Shown here one piece after another: positions 1 to 9,076 of a stretch of 64,000 nt of DNA (its first letter is position 1; each line of letters starts with the position of its first letter). Below the pieces are notes generated by a model. It had not been told where the DNA came from and did not search any database. It was given only the letters and a program-made list of their open reading frames with translations. The stretch is taken from NCBI RefSeq assembly GCF_000406925.1, contig NZ_KE136347.1, positions 961,166-1,025,165 of the forward strand. Reading direction: 5' to 3'. The stretch comes from Enterococcus columbae DSM 7374 = ATCC 51263. Lineage in GTDB: Bacteria; Bacillota; Bacilli; Lactobacillales; Enterococcaceae. The position numbers and the translations under genes are program-made.

Positions 1-3000
1 GAAAAGACAACCTTTCTCCAGTAGAAAACGGATCAAAACGTATCTACAAAATGTACAAATCTAAAAAGAACTGGGTTGTTGCACCGGTTGTATTAGTTAC
101 ATTATTAGGTGCTTTTGCTCCAGCTACTATTTCACTAGGAAATGTTGTAACAGTTGCTGCTGCTGAAGATATGTCTGATGCTCAGAAAGATGCTTTGAAT
201 CATTTGGCTGATTTGACTGCTAAAGGAATTGATGTTACTACAGAAGTAAACAACATCAAAACAAATAGTGATTCTGCAACAATTTTAACAAATGTGAAAG
301 CAGCTTTTGTTAAAGCTGTAGAAAACGGTACGGAAGTTAATGGATATGTAGTTAACTTTGATAATGATTTAAAAGCAAAAGAAGATGCTTTAACAAAATT
401 AACTTTATCACCAACTGAAAAAGCAACATATACTTTTACACAAACTATTGCTAAAACAACAGACAAAGATGGTAAAGAAGTAGCTTTTTCAACTGATACT
501 GATTACAAACAAGTTGTAAACAGTATTACAGGTCTTACAGCAGCTGATTATCAGAAATTAACTGATGCATTAGCTGCGTTAGAAAAAGCATACAATTACA
601 CAGTTCAAGCAAATCAAAAAGTTTTAGACAACGCTACTGAGTTTGCTAAACAAAATGTTGATTTTGCTACAAAAGTCGCTACTGCTAAATCTACAGTTGC
701 TGCATTAGCAGATTTAACTAACTCACAACGTTTAAAATTTGAATCAGATTTGAAAGAAATTCAAAATGATTATAATAACGCAACAGCTGAAGCACAAAAA
801 ATTTCTGTTGTATCATCTTCAAGCAATTTTTATGATCGTGTTGATTCTTTAGTAAATACTACAAAAGGGTATAATAATACAACTTTACAAACTGCTAAAG
901 ATGCTAGCACTCAACTTTCAGGAAACACATTGAGCTTAGATGCGTCTGTATATGATTCAATCAAAAAACAATTTAATGATGCAACTACTGTAGCTCAAAT
1001 TCAATCATTAAATCAACAATATTTTACAGCTGTGATTGATCAAAAAGCGAAACTTGCTGCTACTTGGGGAGCATTATATAAAGATCAGCAAGCTCAAAAA
1101 GATGCTTTAGTAACTTATTACAAGGATAAAGTAAAAGCTGCAACTACTCCTACGGCTATGAATCAAGCAGTTACTGATTTTGGAACTAAAGCACTTTTAG
1201 ACTCTTACACTCCAGCTGTTGGTACACAATTTGATAACTTTAACAATATTAATCCATTAAAAGTTGCTGATTATAAAGAACAGTATAAGCAAACTAAATT
1301 CCCAGTTGAAAGTATGCAATTACTTGAAAAGGTAACTGCTGAAAATACTGCGGCTTTAGCACCTGCGAAAACAGATGCTAAAACAGCTATTGATGGTTTA
1401 GCAAACTTAACACAAACTCAAAAAGATGATTATAAAAAACAAATCGATGCTGCTACACGGGTATACACTGCTACAGATAATGGTTCAGTTATTAATGTTT
1501 TAAATGTTGCTAAAGAAGCGAATGCATCATCTGAGTTAAATACTGCTAAAGAGGCTGCTAAGAAAGCTGTTCAAGGATTACCTGAAAACGCAACAGCTGA
1601 TGTTTCTGCCATTACTTCTGCAGCGAATGTTACTGCAGTTAAACAAGCAGTTTTATCAGCATTAGAAACTTATAGAACTGGTAAAGTTGCTGCTGCTACA
1701 TCTGCAGAACAGGCAGTGAAAGATGCTCAAGCTGTTATTGATTTATTAGATTATATTCAAGATAAAGATGCAGCTAAGAAAGAATTAGCTACTAAAACTA
1801 CTGCAGCTGATGTTTCTACTCTTTTGGAAACATATTTAACCTTAAATAAAACAGAATTTGATGCGGAAAAAGACGCTCAAGCATTAGCTGATGCTAAAGC
1901 TGCTGCTCTTAATGAAAAATTGCCTAAATTGACATATCTAACTGAAGAACAAGTTAAAGACTTTACAGCAAAAATTAATGCTGCTAAATCAGCAACTGAT
2001 GTTGAAAAAGTATTTACTACTGAAGGTACTGGTGCTAATGCAGTAAACGCTACAAATCGCAAGTTCGAGTTAGAAACAAAACCTCAGGCAAAAGCGGATT
2101 TTATTACAGATACTAATAATTATTATACTAATTTAACAGCTGAACAAAAAGCGAATGTGGTTGCTCAAATTGAAGCTGCCAAATCACAAGATGATATTGA
2201 TAAAGCTTTAGATGCTGCTAAAAAATTAAGTGCAGAACAAACTACAGACCTTGGAACTCTTAAGAGCACTTTAAATGAATATGTAAATGATTTATCTAAA
2301 CTTTCTTCTGACAAGAAAACTGCTTATACGGGATTAATCTCTGCAGCTACTTCATTAGACGAAGCTCGTTCTCTTTACCAACAAGCTGTTGCAGAAAATA
2401 ATAAACTTGCTGATAAAGCATTAGTAGAAGAGTTACAAAAAGATTTAGATGCTGGTTTATATAACTCTGGTTTATCTGCTACTAAGGGATTGAATGATGA
2501 ATCATTAAAGGCCGAATGGACGAAGAAATTCCAAGATGCATTAGACTTAGTTGCTGCGAAAGAAAAATTAGTTAAAGCTATTGCTGATTCAGAGTTAACT
2601 CCTACTAAGAAAGCTGAACTTACAAAAGAAGCAAATGCTGCTAAATCATTAGATGATGTAAAAGCAGTCCAAGATAAGTTAGATGAGTTAGCCCCTGCAA
2701 CAGCAGTACAATTATACCGTGCTTACAACCCTAACTCAGGTGAACACTTATACACAGCTGATAAAGCTGAATATGATCACTTAGTATCATTAGGTTGGAA
2801 AGGTGAAGGGGATGCTTGGAAAGCAGCTTCTAAAGGTGCTCCAGTATACCGCCTATACAACCCTAACTCAGGTGAACACTTCTACACAATTAGCGAATCA
2901 GAATACAATGATGTAGCTAAAGCTGGTTGGAAGAAAGAAGGCGTAGCATTCTACTCTGATGCAAATAAAGGCGTAGAAGTATTCCGTCTATTCAATCCAA

Positions 3001-3110
3001 ATGCAAAAGGTGCAGGTTCTCACCACTATACTACACTAGCTAGCGAACGTGATGACTTAATCAAAGCTGGTTGGAAGTATGAAAATGTTGCATTCTTCGG
3101 ATTAAAATAA
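1..3110 (+). CDS. Large secreted repeat protein, KxYKxGKxW-type signal, C-terminal DUF5648 repeats (5' end cut by window)
   Basis: The reading frame is open from base 3, and the first 24 codons match residues 8 onward of the paralogue at 5623-8805. The true start therefore lies about 22 bases before the window, and the ATG at 51 is internal. The N-terminus has KMYKSKKNW, a variant of the KxYKxGKxW signal linked to accessory SecA2/SecY2 export, followed by a hydrophobic stretch. The long Ala/Lys/Thr-rich middle is a series of helical modules with the pattern LxxLTxxQKxxYxxxIxxAxT, resembling GA/FIVAR-type three-helix modules. The last ~130 residues are three DUF5648-like repeats (YRAYNPNSGEHLYT, YRLYNPNSGEHFYT, FRLFNPNAKGAGSHHYT). 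No LPxTG motif is present, so wall attachment is probably non-covalent through the repeats (inference). Ligand unknown. A strong terminator follows. Confidence 0.85.
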   Translation, partial: KDNLSPVENGSKRIYKMYKSKKNWVVAPVVLVTLLGAFAPATISLGNVVTVAAAEDMSDAQKDALNHLADLTAKGIDVTTEVNNIKTNSDSATILTNVKAAFVKAVENGTEVNGYVVNFDNDLKAKEDALTKLTLSPTEKATYTFTQTIAKTTDKDGKEVAFSTDTDYKQVVNSITGLTAADYQKLTDALAALEKAYNYTVQANQKVLDNATEFAKQNVDFATKVATAKSTVAALADLTNSQRLKFESDLKEIQNDYNNATAEAQKISVVSSSSNFYDRVDSLVNTTKGYNNTTLQTAKDASTQLSGNTLSLDASVYDSIKKQFNDATTVAQIQSLNQQYFTAVIDQKAKLAATWGALYKDQQAQKDALVTYYKDKVKAATTPTAMNQAVTDFGTKALLDSYTPAVGTQFDNFNNINPLKVADYKEQYKQTKFPVESMQLLEKVTAENTAALAPAKTDAKTAIDGLANLTQTQKDDYKKQIDAATRVYTATDNGSVINVLNVAKEANASSELNTAKEAAKKAVQGLPENATADVSAITSAANVTAVKQAVLSALETYRTGKVAAATSAEQAVKDAQAVIDLLDYIQDKDAAKKELATKTTAADVSTLLETYLTLNKTEFDAEKDAQALADAKAAALNEKLPKLTYLTEEQVKDFTAKINAAKSATDVEKVFTTEGTGANAVNATNRKFELETKPQAKADFITDTNNYYTNLTAEQKANVVAQIEAAKSQDDIDKALDAAKKLSAEQTTDLGTLKSTLNEYVNDLSKLSSDKKTAYTGLISAATSLDEARSLYQQAVAENNKLADKALVEELQKDLDAGLYNSGLSATKGLNDESLKAEWTKKFQDALDLVAAKEKLVKAIADSELTPTKKAELTKEANAAKSLDDVKAVQDKLDELAPATAVQLYRAYNPNSGEHLYTADKAEYDHLVSLGWKGEGDAWKAASKGAPVYRLYNPNSGEHFYTISESEYNDVAKAGWKKEGVAFYSDANKGVEVFRLFNPNAKGAGSHHYTTLASERDDLIKAGWKYENVAFFGLK

Positions 3111-3163
3111 TTCGATTAACGACATAACCACATGAAGAGAGCGATTCGTCGCTCTCTTTTTTT
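2694..3163 (+). repeat. 470-bp near-identical inverted repeat, left copy
   Basis: This segment encodes the DUF5648 C-terminus plus the terminator. It matches the reverse complement of 5570-6039 with two mismatches seen by eye (GGGG versus GGTA, giving Asp versus Asn). Identity stops abruptly at both edges: upstream the GA-like modules diverge, and downstream it ends with the T-run. The conservation looks like recent gene conversion or recombination. Confidence 0.92.
3135..3163 (+). terminator. Intrinsic terminator with TTCG loop
   Basis: The perfect stem GAGAGCGA/TCGCTCTC closes a TTCG tetraloop and is followed by seven T. It lies 25 bases after the stop of the large surface gene. The same structure is found inverted at 5569-5598. 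Confidence 0.93.
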
Positions 3164-3254
3164 GTATTATGAATTTAAAAAATATATTTGTTATTCATTT
3201 TCTAATGTACTTATATTATAATTTGGATGATATCAATTTGATTAAGGAGTTTTT

Positions 3255-4409
3255 ATGTTGAAAAAGTTCTATGGTTGTTTTCTATTTCTTTTAGTTTGTT
3301 TTTCTATGTTTGTAGGAGTAGATAAAGTTAAAGCAAGTAGCATGTATCGCCTATATAATCCAAATAGTAGTGAGCATTTTTATACCATCAATCATGTCGA
3401 AAAATCTATATTAGCAGCAAATGGCTGGAAATATGAAGGTGTTTCTTGGAATACAAGTAATCAAGGACAACCCATCTATCGCGTGTATCACATTCCATCT
3501 GGTGAGCATCTATATACAACAAACGGTTATGAAAAAGCTAGTCTAGTAGCAAGTGGTTGGCGTGATGAAGGAATCTTTGGCTATTCTGGCAATGGAAATG
3601 CAGTTGCACCAGTTTATCGTTTATATAATCCAAATGCTAGTCAGGTTGCTTCTCATTTATACACGATTAATGGTAATGAACGCTTACAGTTAATTAAAAA
3701 AGGCTGGCATGACGAAGGAATTGCATTTTATCAGGAATTGTTTACCCAAATCTTTGATCAAGGGCTACCTCAGCCTTTAATTGTCGATATTTCTGGTTAT
3801 CAGCATCCAAATTTAATTAATTATGATGCTTTTGCAAATGCGGTGGATGGTGTGATCGTTCGTATTCAACATGGGACGATTGCTCAACAATTTGAAAACG
3901 AAGCACAATTAATTACCGGCGAAGATCGTTATTTCCGTACGCATCTTACTGAATTAAAAAAACGAGGGGTTCCTGTAGCTGTGTATGCCTATATTAAAGC
4001 TGGATCAGTTGAGGAAATGAAAGCAGAAGCGACCTCTTTTTATCAGTTAGCCAAGGATTATCAACCAAGCTTTTGGTGGGGAGATTTTGAAGAAATGACC
4101 ATGCCGAATATGCGAGCTGGCGCAGAAGCATTTCGCAGTCAGTTAAAAGCATTAGGCGCAAGAAATGTCGGTGCCTATATTGGTCATCATGTCTATGCCA
4201 AAATGAATATAGATGTAGCCAAATTTGATGCGATTTGGATTCCTTATTATGGCTATAATAATGGCTTACTCTCTGGCTATCCCAAAGTTACTCACAATTA
4301 TCAGCTACATCAATTTACTTCTAATGGGCATCTGCATGGTTATCCAAAAGAATTAGATATGAGTCGATTAAGTAATCCAGCTGATTTTACTCACCTATTT
4401 TTATCATAA
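3255..4409 (+). CDS. Secreted GH25 muramidase-like protein with N-terminal DUF5648 repeats
   Basis: A signal peptide (residues 1-28) is followed directly by three DUF5648-like repeats (about residues 30-160: YRLYNPNSSEHFYT, YRVYHIPSGEHLYT, YRLYNPNASQVASHLYT). A GH25-type domain covers about 175-384. Catalytic signatures are VDISGYQ (Asp178) and WWGDFEE (Asp277/Glu279), as in phage-type lysozymes that cleave the MurNAc-GlcNAc bond of peptidoglycan. The repeat domain is at the N-terminus, the reverse of its neighbours. A start at 3255 is supported by AAGGAG 8 bases upstream. The domain lacks the canonical full GH25 spacing at its end, so activity on the wall is likely but not certain. It is monocistronic, with its own terminator. 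Confidence 0.85.
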   Translation: MLKKFYGCFLFLLVCFSMFVGVDKVKASSMYRLYNPNSSEHFYTINHVEKSILAANGWKYEGVSWNTSNQGQPIYRVYHIPSGEHLYTTNGYEKASLVASGWRDEGIFGYSGNGNAVAPVYRLYNPNASQVASHLYTINGNERLQLIKKGWHDEGIAFYQELFTQIFDQGLPQPLIVDISGYQHPNLINYDAFANAVDGVIVRIQHGTIAQQFENEAQLITGEDRYFRTHLTELKKRGVPVAVYAYIKAGSVEEMKAEATSFYQLAKDYQPSFWWGDFEEMTMPNMRAGAEAFRSQLKALGARNVGAYIGHHVYAKMNIDVAKFDAIWIPYYGYNNGLLSGYPKVTHNYQLHQFTSNGHLHGYPKELDMSRLSNPADFTHLFLS

Positions 4410-4412
4410 CAA

Positions 4413-4452
4413 GTAAAAACCGATTTACCATTTTTACGTAAATCGGTTTTTA
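4413..4452. terminator. Bidirectional terminator between GH25 gene and integrase
   Basis: The stem AAAAACCGATTTA/TAAATCGGTTTTT has A and T runs on both sides, so it can serve the + strand muramidase gene and the - strand recombinase gene. Confidence 0.85.
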
Positions 4453-4483
4453 TACTTTACTTGTTTAAAATCATCTAAAACAA

Positions 4484-5464
4484 TCAATTATTGATATATT
4501 GGCTAAAACGTTCAATCGTGTCATATTGTCTTTGCTTACTTAAATGAGTATAAATATCCATGGTGGTATGGATATTTTCATGCCCCAATCTTTCTTGCAC
4601 ATCCTTATAATCAGCACCTGCTTCAAATAATAGACTAGCATGCGTATGCCTAAAGCCGTGTAAGCCGATATATTCAAGCTGAGCGGCTTCTTGGTAAATC
4701 TTATATCTTTCAGTCACTGCTTGATTAATGGTAAATTGATTTTTCCCATTTGTAAAAAGAAAATTAGCTCGCTCAAAGCCTCTTTTTTGAAGATAAAGTT
4801 GTTGTTTTTGTTGCCAATCCTTTAAATAATCAATTGTTTGTTTATCCAATAAAATGATTCGTTGAGATTTTTCCGTTTTAGGTGTTGGCGAAATATAATA
4901 ACGCTTTGACTTAGTTACCGTTTTATGAATAGAAAGCTCTGTTGTAGTAAAATTCAAATCTTCCCAATTTAACGCCAATAATTCGCCTATCCGACAACCA
5001 CTATAAGCTAGTAAACGAAACAACATATAATCACGACTCTTTAAATAATCATTTTGCTTGTGTTGTAAAATTGTAGATAAAAATAATTGCAATTCAGCCT
5101 TGGTGTAGAATTTTAATCTAGGTTTGTTTTTTTCCTCTTTTTTGACAGGAACAAGAACTTGCATTAGTGGATTTTTCGTAATGATTCCCTTAAACATAGC
5201 AAATTGAAAAATTCGCCTTAAATAATTCACAAATAGCGAATAACGCGCATACGAATGAAGATCAACCCATTGATCAATTGTTTTCTGGCAAAGCTCTGTA
5301 GAAATACTTTGAATGTGCAATAAACCAAGAGTTGGGCGAAAATACTTTTCTACAATTTCCTCCGTTCTGGCAAAGCTACTTGCTTTGACTCCTAATTGAT
5401 AGCTTGCTAACCATTCATCAATTACCTCATTAAAAATAATCGCTTCCCGATTTGATTGATTCAT
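4484..5464 (-). CDS. Tyrosine recombinase / integrase
   Basis: The 326-residue protein has an N-terminal SAM-like core-binding domain (about 10-105) and a C-terminal catalytic domain with the full set of residues: Arg158 (SGCRIGE), Lys about 199, His269-x-x-Arg272 (HGFRHTH), His295 (LGHEN) and nucleophile Tyr305 (DIYTH). It lacks the extra arm-binding domain of long phage integrases and is closer in size to Xer-like or invertase enzymes. No excisionase, phage or conjugation genes adjoin it. It sits between two oppositely oriented surface-protein paralogues with a 470-bp inverted repeat, so it may act on that locus, or it may be a relic of an excised element. Upstream GGGAGC in the leader is a plausible ribosome binding site. 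Confidence 0.9.
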   Translation of the reverse strand: MNQSNREAIIFNEVIDEWLASYQLGVKASSFARTEEIVEKYFRPTLGLLHIQSISTELCQKTIDQWVDLHSYARYSLFVNYLRRIFQFAMFKGIITKNPLMQVLVPVKKEEKNKPRLKFYTKAELQLFLSTILQHKQNDYLKSRDYMLFRLLAYSGCRIGELLALNWEDLNFTTTELSIHKTVTKSKRYYISPTPKTEKSQRIILLDKQTIDYLKDWQQKQQLYLQKRGFERANFLFTNGKNQFTINQAVTERYKIYQEAAQLEYIGLHGFRHTHASLLFEAGADYKDVQERLGHENIHTTMDIYTHLSKQRQYDTIERFSQYINN

Positions 5465-5568
5465 AAAAATTGCTCCCTTCTTAATTCATCTATTTCTATC
5501 TTAGACCAATTACATCATTCATTCTGCCTATTGAATCTGATTTTTTTATAGATAAATAAGAAAAAGCC

Positions 5569-5598
5569 AAAAAAAAGAGAGCGACGAATCGCTCTCTT
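5569..5598 (-). terminator. Terminator of the second large surface gene
   Basis: Mirror copy of the 3135-3163 terminator: stem GAGAGCGA/TCGCTCTC with a T-run on the - strand (eight A at 5569-5576). Confidence 0.93.
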
Positions 5599-6039
5599 CA
5601 TGTGGTTATGTCGTTAATCGAATTATTTTAATCCGAAGAATGCAACATTTTCATACTTCCAACCAGCTTTGATTAAGTCATCACGTTCGCTAGCTAGTGT
5701 AGTATAGTGGTGAGAACCTGCACCTTTTGCATTTGGATTGAATAGACGGAATACTTCTACGCCTTTATTTGCATCAGAGTAGAATGCTACGCCTTCTTTC
5801 TTCCAACCAGCTTTAGCTACATCATTGTATTCTGATTCGCTAATTGTGTAGAAGTGTTCACCTGAGTTAGGGTTGTATAGGCGGTATACTGGAGCACCTT
5901 TAGAAGCTGCTTTCCAAGCATTACCTTCACCTTTCCAACCTAATGATACTAAGTGATCATATTCAGCTTTATCAGCTGTGTATAAGTGTTCACCTGAGTT
6001 AGGGTTGTAAGCACGGTATAATTGTACTGCTGTTGCAGG
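5570..6039 (-). repeat. 470-bp near-identical inverted repeat, right copy
   Basis: Reverse-complement partner of 2694-3163. It covers the terminator and the codons for the three DUF5648 repeats of the second surface protein. Confidence 0.92.
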
Positions 6040-8805
6040 AGCTAAAGCTTTCACTTCATCTAAAACTTTATCTACGTCAGCTGTAGAAGTTGCTGCATTA
6101 ACATTTTTAACAAAGTCATTCGTTTGTTTTTCTGTTAAGTAATCAGCCTTACGAATAGTATCGATTGCTGCAGTTTTAGCATTTTCTAACTTAACTGCGT
6201 CAGCAAATTTTTCTGTCCATTCAGCTTTTAATTTTTCATCATTTAATGAAGCAGCTTTAGCAAGACCTTCATTGAACTTACCGTTATCGTATAAAGATTT
6301 CAAACTTTTAACCGTCTCAGCATCAGTTGCTTTGTTACTTTGTACCACTGCTTTATTAAAGGCATCTTTAGCAGCTTCTAAAGTAGTAGCAGCATTTACA
6401 GCATTATTGTATGCTGTTATTTCATCATTGGTTAAATTAGGTAATTTGGCGATTGCACCAGTATCTGCAGTAGCAGCTTTAGCTTTAAATGTAGCTAAAT
6501 CAGTTTCTTGTTGTAAATCAAGTGATTGAGCTTGAGCAACTAATGAGTCAACAGTAGCTGAATCACTAGCAGCTAAAATCTTAGCTTGATAATCAGCTTT
6601 TTGGGCAGAAGTTAAGTTTTCAAGAGCAAGCACTTTACGTACAGCTTCAGGTTTAGTTACAGTTGCTAATGTTTTAGCTGTTTCATTTGCTTTTTTAGCT
6701 TTACCAACAATAGTATCAGCTGTAGCTAAATCTGTAGGTGCACCAATTGCTGCTGTTGTTGTCGCTTTAGCAACCTGAGATTTGAAGTCAGCTTTTTGAG
6801 CATCACTTAAATATGATAAACTATCAATGGCTTTATTCGCATCTTCTTGAGCTTTTACTAACGCTGCTTGAGTAATAGCATTTTGGGCGATGTCCACTGT
6901 CTTTGTAAAGAATGGTTTTAATCCATCATAGATAGTTGCAACTGTTGCATCGCTTGCATTGACCACGGCTTTTGCTTTTGCTAAATCTGAATCACTTAAA
7001 CCAAGAGTATCCAATACTGCTAAAGCAATTGGTTTGATATCTTTTACATCATTCTTTCCAAAGGCAGAAGTATTAGAAGTTCCTAGATAAGCATTAGCTT
7101 TTTCGGCAAATACTTTGTTTACACCATTTACAGTGGTTTCAGCATTAACAGCACTAATGTATGTTGCTTCATCAGCAGCTTTCCAAGTCTTAATAGCTTC
7201 AGTTGCTTTATCTTTAGCAGCTTTTAGTTCAGGATCAACTACAGCTGCTTTAGCATTATCTATAGCAGTTTTCACTCCAGAAACATTTGCTGCATCTTTA
7301 ATATCTTGTAATGCTTTTTCTAAATCAGCTTTTGGTAAGTTTGCTAAACCTTTCACTTCTGTTTCAGCAGCTGTTTTAGCATCTTCTAACGCTTTAGTAT
7401 TTGCTGCCACTATTTCATCAACTAATTTCTTCAATTCTAATGGAGATGCTGTTGTAGCTAATCTTTCATATTTTGAAGTATATTCTGCACGAGCTGTTGC
7501 ATCTAAGTTTGGAGTAGGAGTATCCCCAATGATTGTTGAAACAGTCACCACTGCTTTAGCAGCAGTCATGTTAGCATAACCAGCCCATGTTTCGAAGTCA
7601 TTGGTTACAGAAGTAACTTTATCAGTTGTATCTGCTTTATTAACTAATCCTTTAAAGTAATCAACAATTGCTTGTTTCTTAGCAAGTGTCTCAGTAGCTG
7701 TACCTGTTGTATAGTAAGCACCAAAAGAACCGTAATTTACATTGATGGTTTCATCTAAAGCAGATTGACGTTTGTTTGCTAGTTCATTAGCCACTAACTC
7801 ATCTTTAATAGCTTTAACAGCATCTAATGTTTTTGCTGCATCTAGCTTATCTGAATATTGTTTTTGTAATTCACTAGATAATCCAGTATATGCAGATAGA
7901 GATTTTACTGCAGTAACATCATTTGATAAATTCGTAGCATCTGCTTCTTTAGCGGTAGATAGAGCTGTATCAACTGCATTAATTAAAGTATCTAGCGCAT
8001 TTTTAGCATTTACATCAGTAGATTTATCAGCTTGAGTATATGTGTTTTGAGCAGCTACAATGCTTGCATCATATGCAGCTTTTTGTGCTTCACTTAGATT
8101 TTTCAAGCCATCAACAATAGCGTTTGCTGCCGTAACTTTTGCATCAGCAGAAACATTACCTGTAACATAAGAATCTAATAAAGTTTTTACATCATTATTT
8201 GCAGCTTCAACTTTTTTTGAAGCATTTTCTAATGTAGTAAATTGATCAATTAGATTTTTATACAAATCAGTCGTAGAAGAAGTATATCCACCTACAGTAG
8301 TTACATAAGTATTTGCTTCAGTAGTAGCAGAAGATTTTAAAGCTCCCAACAATGCATCTTTTTCTGTAGAAGTGACTTTACCAGCAGTTGCAGCATCTTC
8401 TACTGCCTTTTTGATATTGTCATAATTACTTACTAATTTTTTAGCAGTGTCGGTAGTAACTAACTTATAAGCATTAAGTACAGCTGTATAAACATCAGCT
8501 TGGTTTGTCGCACTTTTAATTGAGTTTTCTTGTGCAGAAACATCAAAACCATAACCTTTTAAAGTATTTAACTTAGATAAAGCATCTTGTTTTGTTGTAT
8601 CTGTTGCTGCTACAACAGTTGTTTCTTCCGCATTAACCACATTAGTTAAAGCGATTGGAGCTGGAGCTACGGCACCTAATAAAGTTAATAATACAACCGG
8701 TGCAACAACCCAGTTCTTTTTAGATTTGTACATTTTGTAGATACGTTTTGATCCGTTTTCTACTGGAGAAAGGTTGTCTTTTCTCACGTTTTTATTGTTT
8801 TTCAT
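5623..8805 (-). CDS. Large secreted repeat protein, paralogue of the gene at the window start
   Basis: 1060 residues starting MKNNKNVRKDN, with GGAGG seven bases before the ATG. The KMYKSKKNW motif at about residues 24-32 is a KxYKxGKxW-type signal with the Gly replaced by Lys, and a hydrophobic segment and Ala-rich cleavage region follow. The middle (about 60-930) is a chain of helical, Ala/Thr/Asp-rich modules with the recurring pattern LxxLxxAQKxxYxxxIxxA (GA/FIVAR-like). It is clearly related to, but well diverged from, the first paralogue. The C-terminal ~130 residues are three DUF5648 repeats nearly identical to the first paralogue. No sortase motif. Probably a surface adhesin or scaffold; the ligand cannot be told from sequence. 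Confidence 0.9.
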   Translation of the reverse strand: MKNNKNVRKDNLSPVENGSKRIYKMYKSKKNWVVAPVVLLTLLGAVAPAPIALTNVVNAEETTVVAATDTTKQDALSKLNTLKGYGFDVSAQENSIKSATNQADVYTAVLNAYKLVTTDTAKKLVSNYDNIKKAVEDAATAGKVTSTEKDALLGALKSSATTEANTYVTTVGGYTSSTTDLYKNLIDQFTTLENASKKVEAANNDVKTLLDSYVTGNVSADAKVTAANAIVDGLKNLSEAQKAAYDASIVAAQNTYTQADKSTDVNAKNALDTLINAVDTALSTAKEADATNLSNDVTAVKSLSAYTGLSSELQKQYSDKLDAAKTLDAVKAIKDELVANELANKRQSALDETINVNYGSFGAYYTTGTATETLAKKQAIVDYFKGLVNKADTTDKVTSVTNDFETWAGYANMTAAKAVVTVSTIIGDTPTPNLDATARAEYTSKYERLATTASPLELKKLVDEIVAANTKALEDAKTAAETEVKGLANLPKADLEKALQDIKDAANVSGVKTAIDNAKAAVVDPELKAAKDKATEAIKTWKAADEATYISAVNAETTVNGVNKVFAEKANAYLGTSNTSAFGKNDVKDIKPIALAVLDTLGLSDSDLAKAKAVVNASDATVATIYDGLKPFFTKTVDIAQNAITQAALVKAQEDANKAIDSLSYLSDAQKADFKSQVAKATTTAAIGAPTDLATADTIVGKAKKANETAKTLATVTKPEAVRKVLALENLTSAQKADYQAKILAASDSATVDSLVAQAQSLDLQQETDLATFKAKAATADTGAIAKLPNLTNDEITAYNNAVNAATTLEAAKDAFNKAVVQSNKATDAETVKSLKSLYDNGKFNEGLAKAASLNDEKLKAEWTEKFADAVKLENAKTAAIDTIRKADYLTEKQTNDFVKNVNAATSTADVDKVLDEVKALAPATAVQLYRAYNPNSGEHLYTADKAEYDHLVSLGWKGEGNAWKAASKGAPVYRLYNPNSGEHFYTISESEYNDVAKAGWKKEGVAFYSDANKGVEVFRLFNPNAKGAGSHHYTTLASERDDLIKAGWKYENVAFFGLK
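8689..8783 (-). repeat. Shared 5' segment of the two surface paralogues (partner of 1-95)
   Basis: The reverse complement of this stretch matches bases 1-95 of the window without a visible mismatch until the codons after VVL. It encodes the signal-peptide N-terminus. Because the genes are convergent, the two copies form an outer inverted repeat around 8.6 kb. Confidence 0.85.
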
Positions 8806-8865
8806 TTAAAAACCTCCATACTTAGGTAATTTTTGAAAATGTACCAACGACATAGCACACTTATG

Positions 8866-8894
8866 ATTCTAAATCAGTGAATGGAACATGTCAA
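8866..8894 (-). promoter_or_regulatory. Promoter of the large surface gene
   Basis: On the - strand, TTGACA (8889-8894), a 17-base spacer and TAGAAT (8866-8871), about 60 bases before the ATG at 8805. This is close to the sigma-A consensus and suggests strong expression. Confidence 0.8.
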
Positions 8895-9076
8895 CGTTTT
8901 TACCATGAAATCTTCAAAAAAAAACGACATATTTCAAGACAAATCTGCCTAGAAAATGAAGAATTCAGAAAAATTGATTGATTTCATTCAATCCATTGAT
9001 TTATTTTCTTAACAATTATAAAATGAATCTTGTATTTTTACAATACTTTATTCACATTTTTTAGGGGGAATTATTA

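Noticed and set aside
4484-5464. Integrase as sign of a prophage or conjugative element
   Set aside because: No phage structural, replication, excisionase or conjugation genes occur on either side and no att-like direct repeats were seen. It is treated as a lone recombinase.
6272-8035. Several + strand frames inside the large surface gene
   Set aside because: They are shadows of the Ala/Thr-rich repetitive - strand gene, hydrophobic by codon reversal, and have no ribosome sites.
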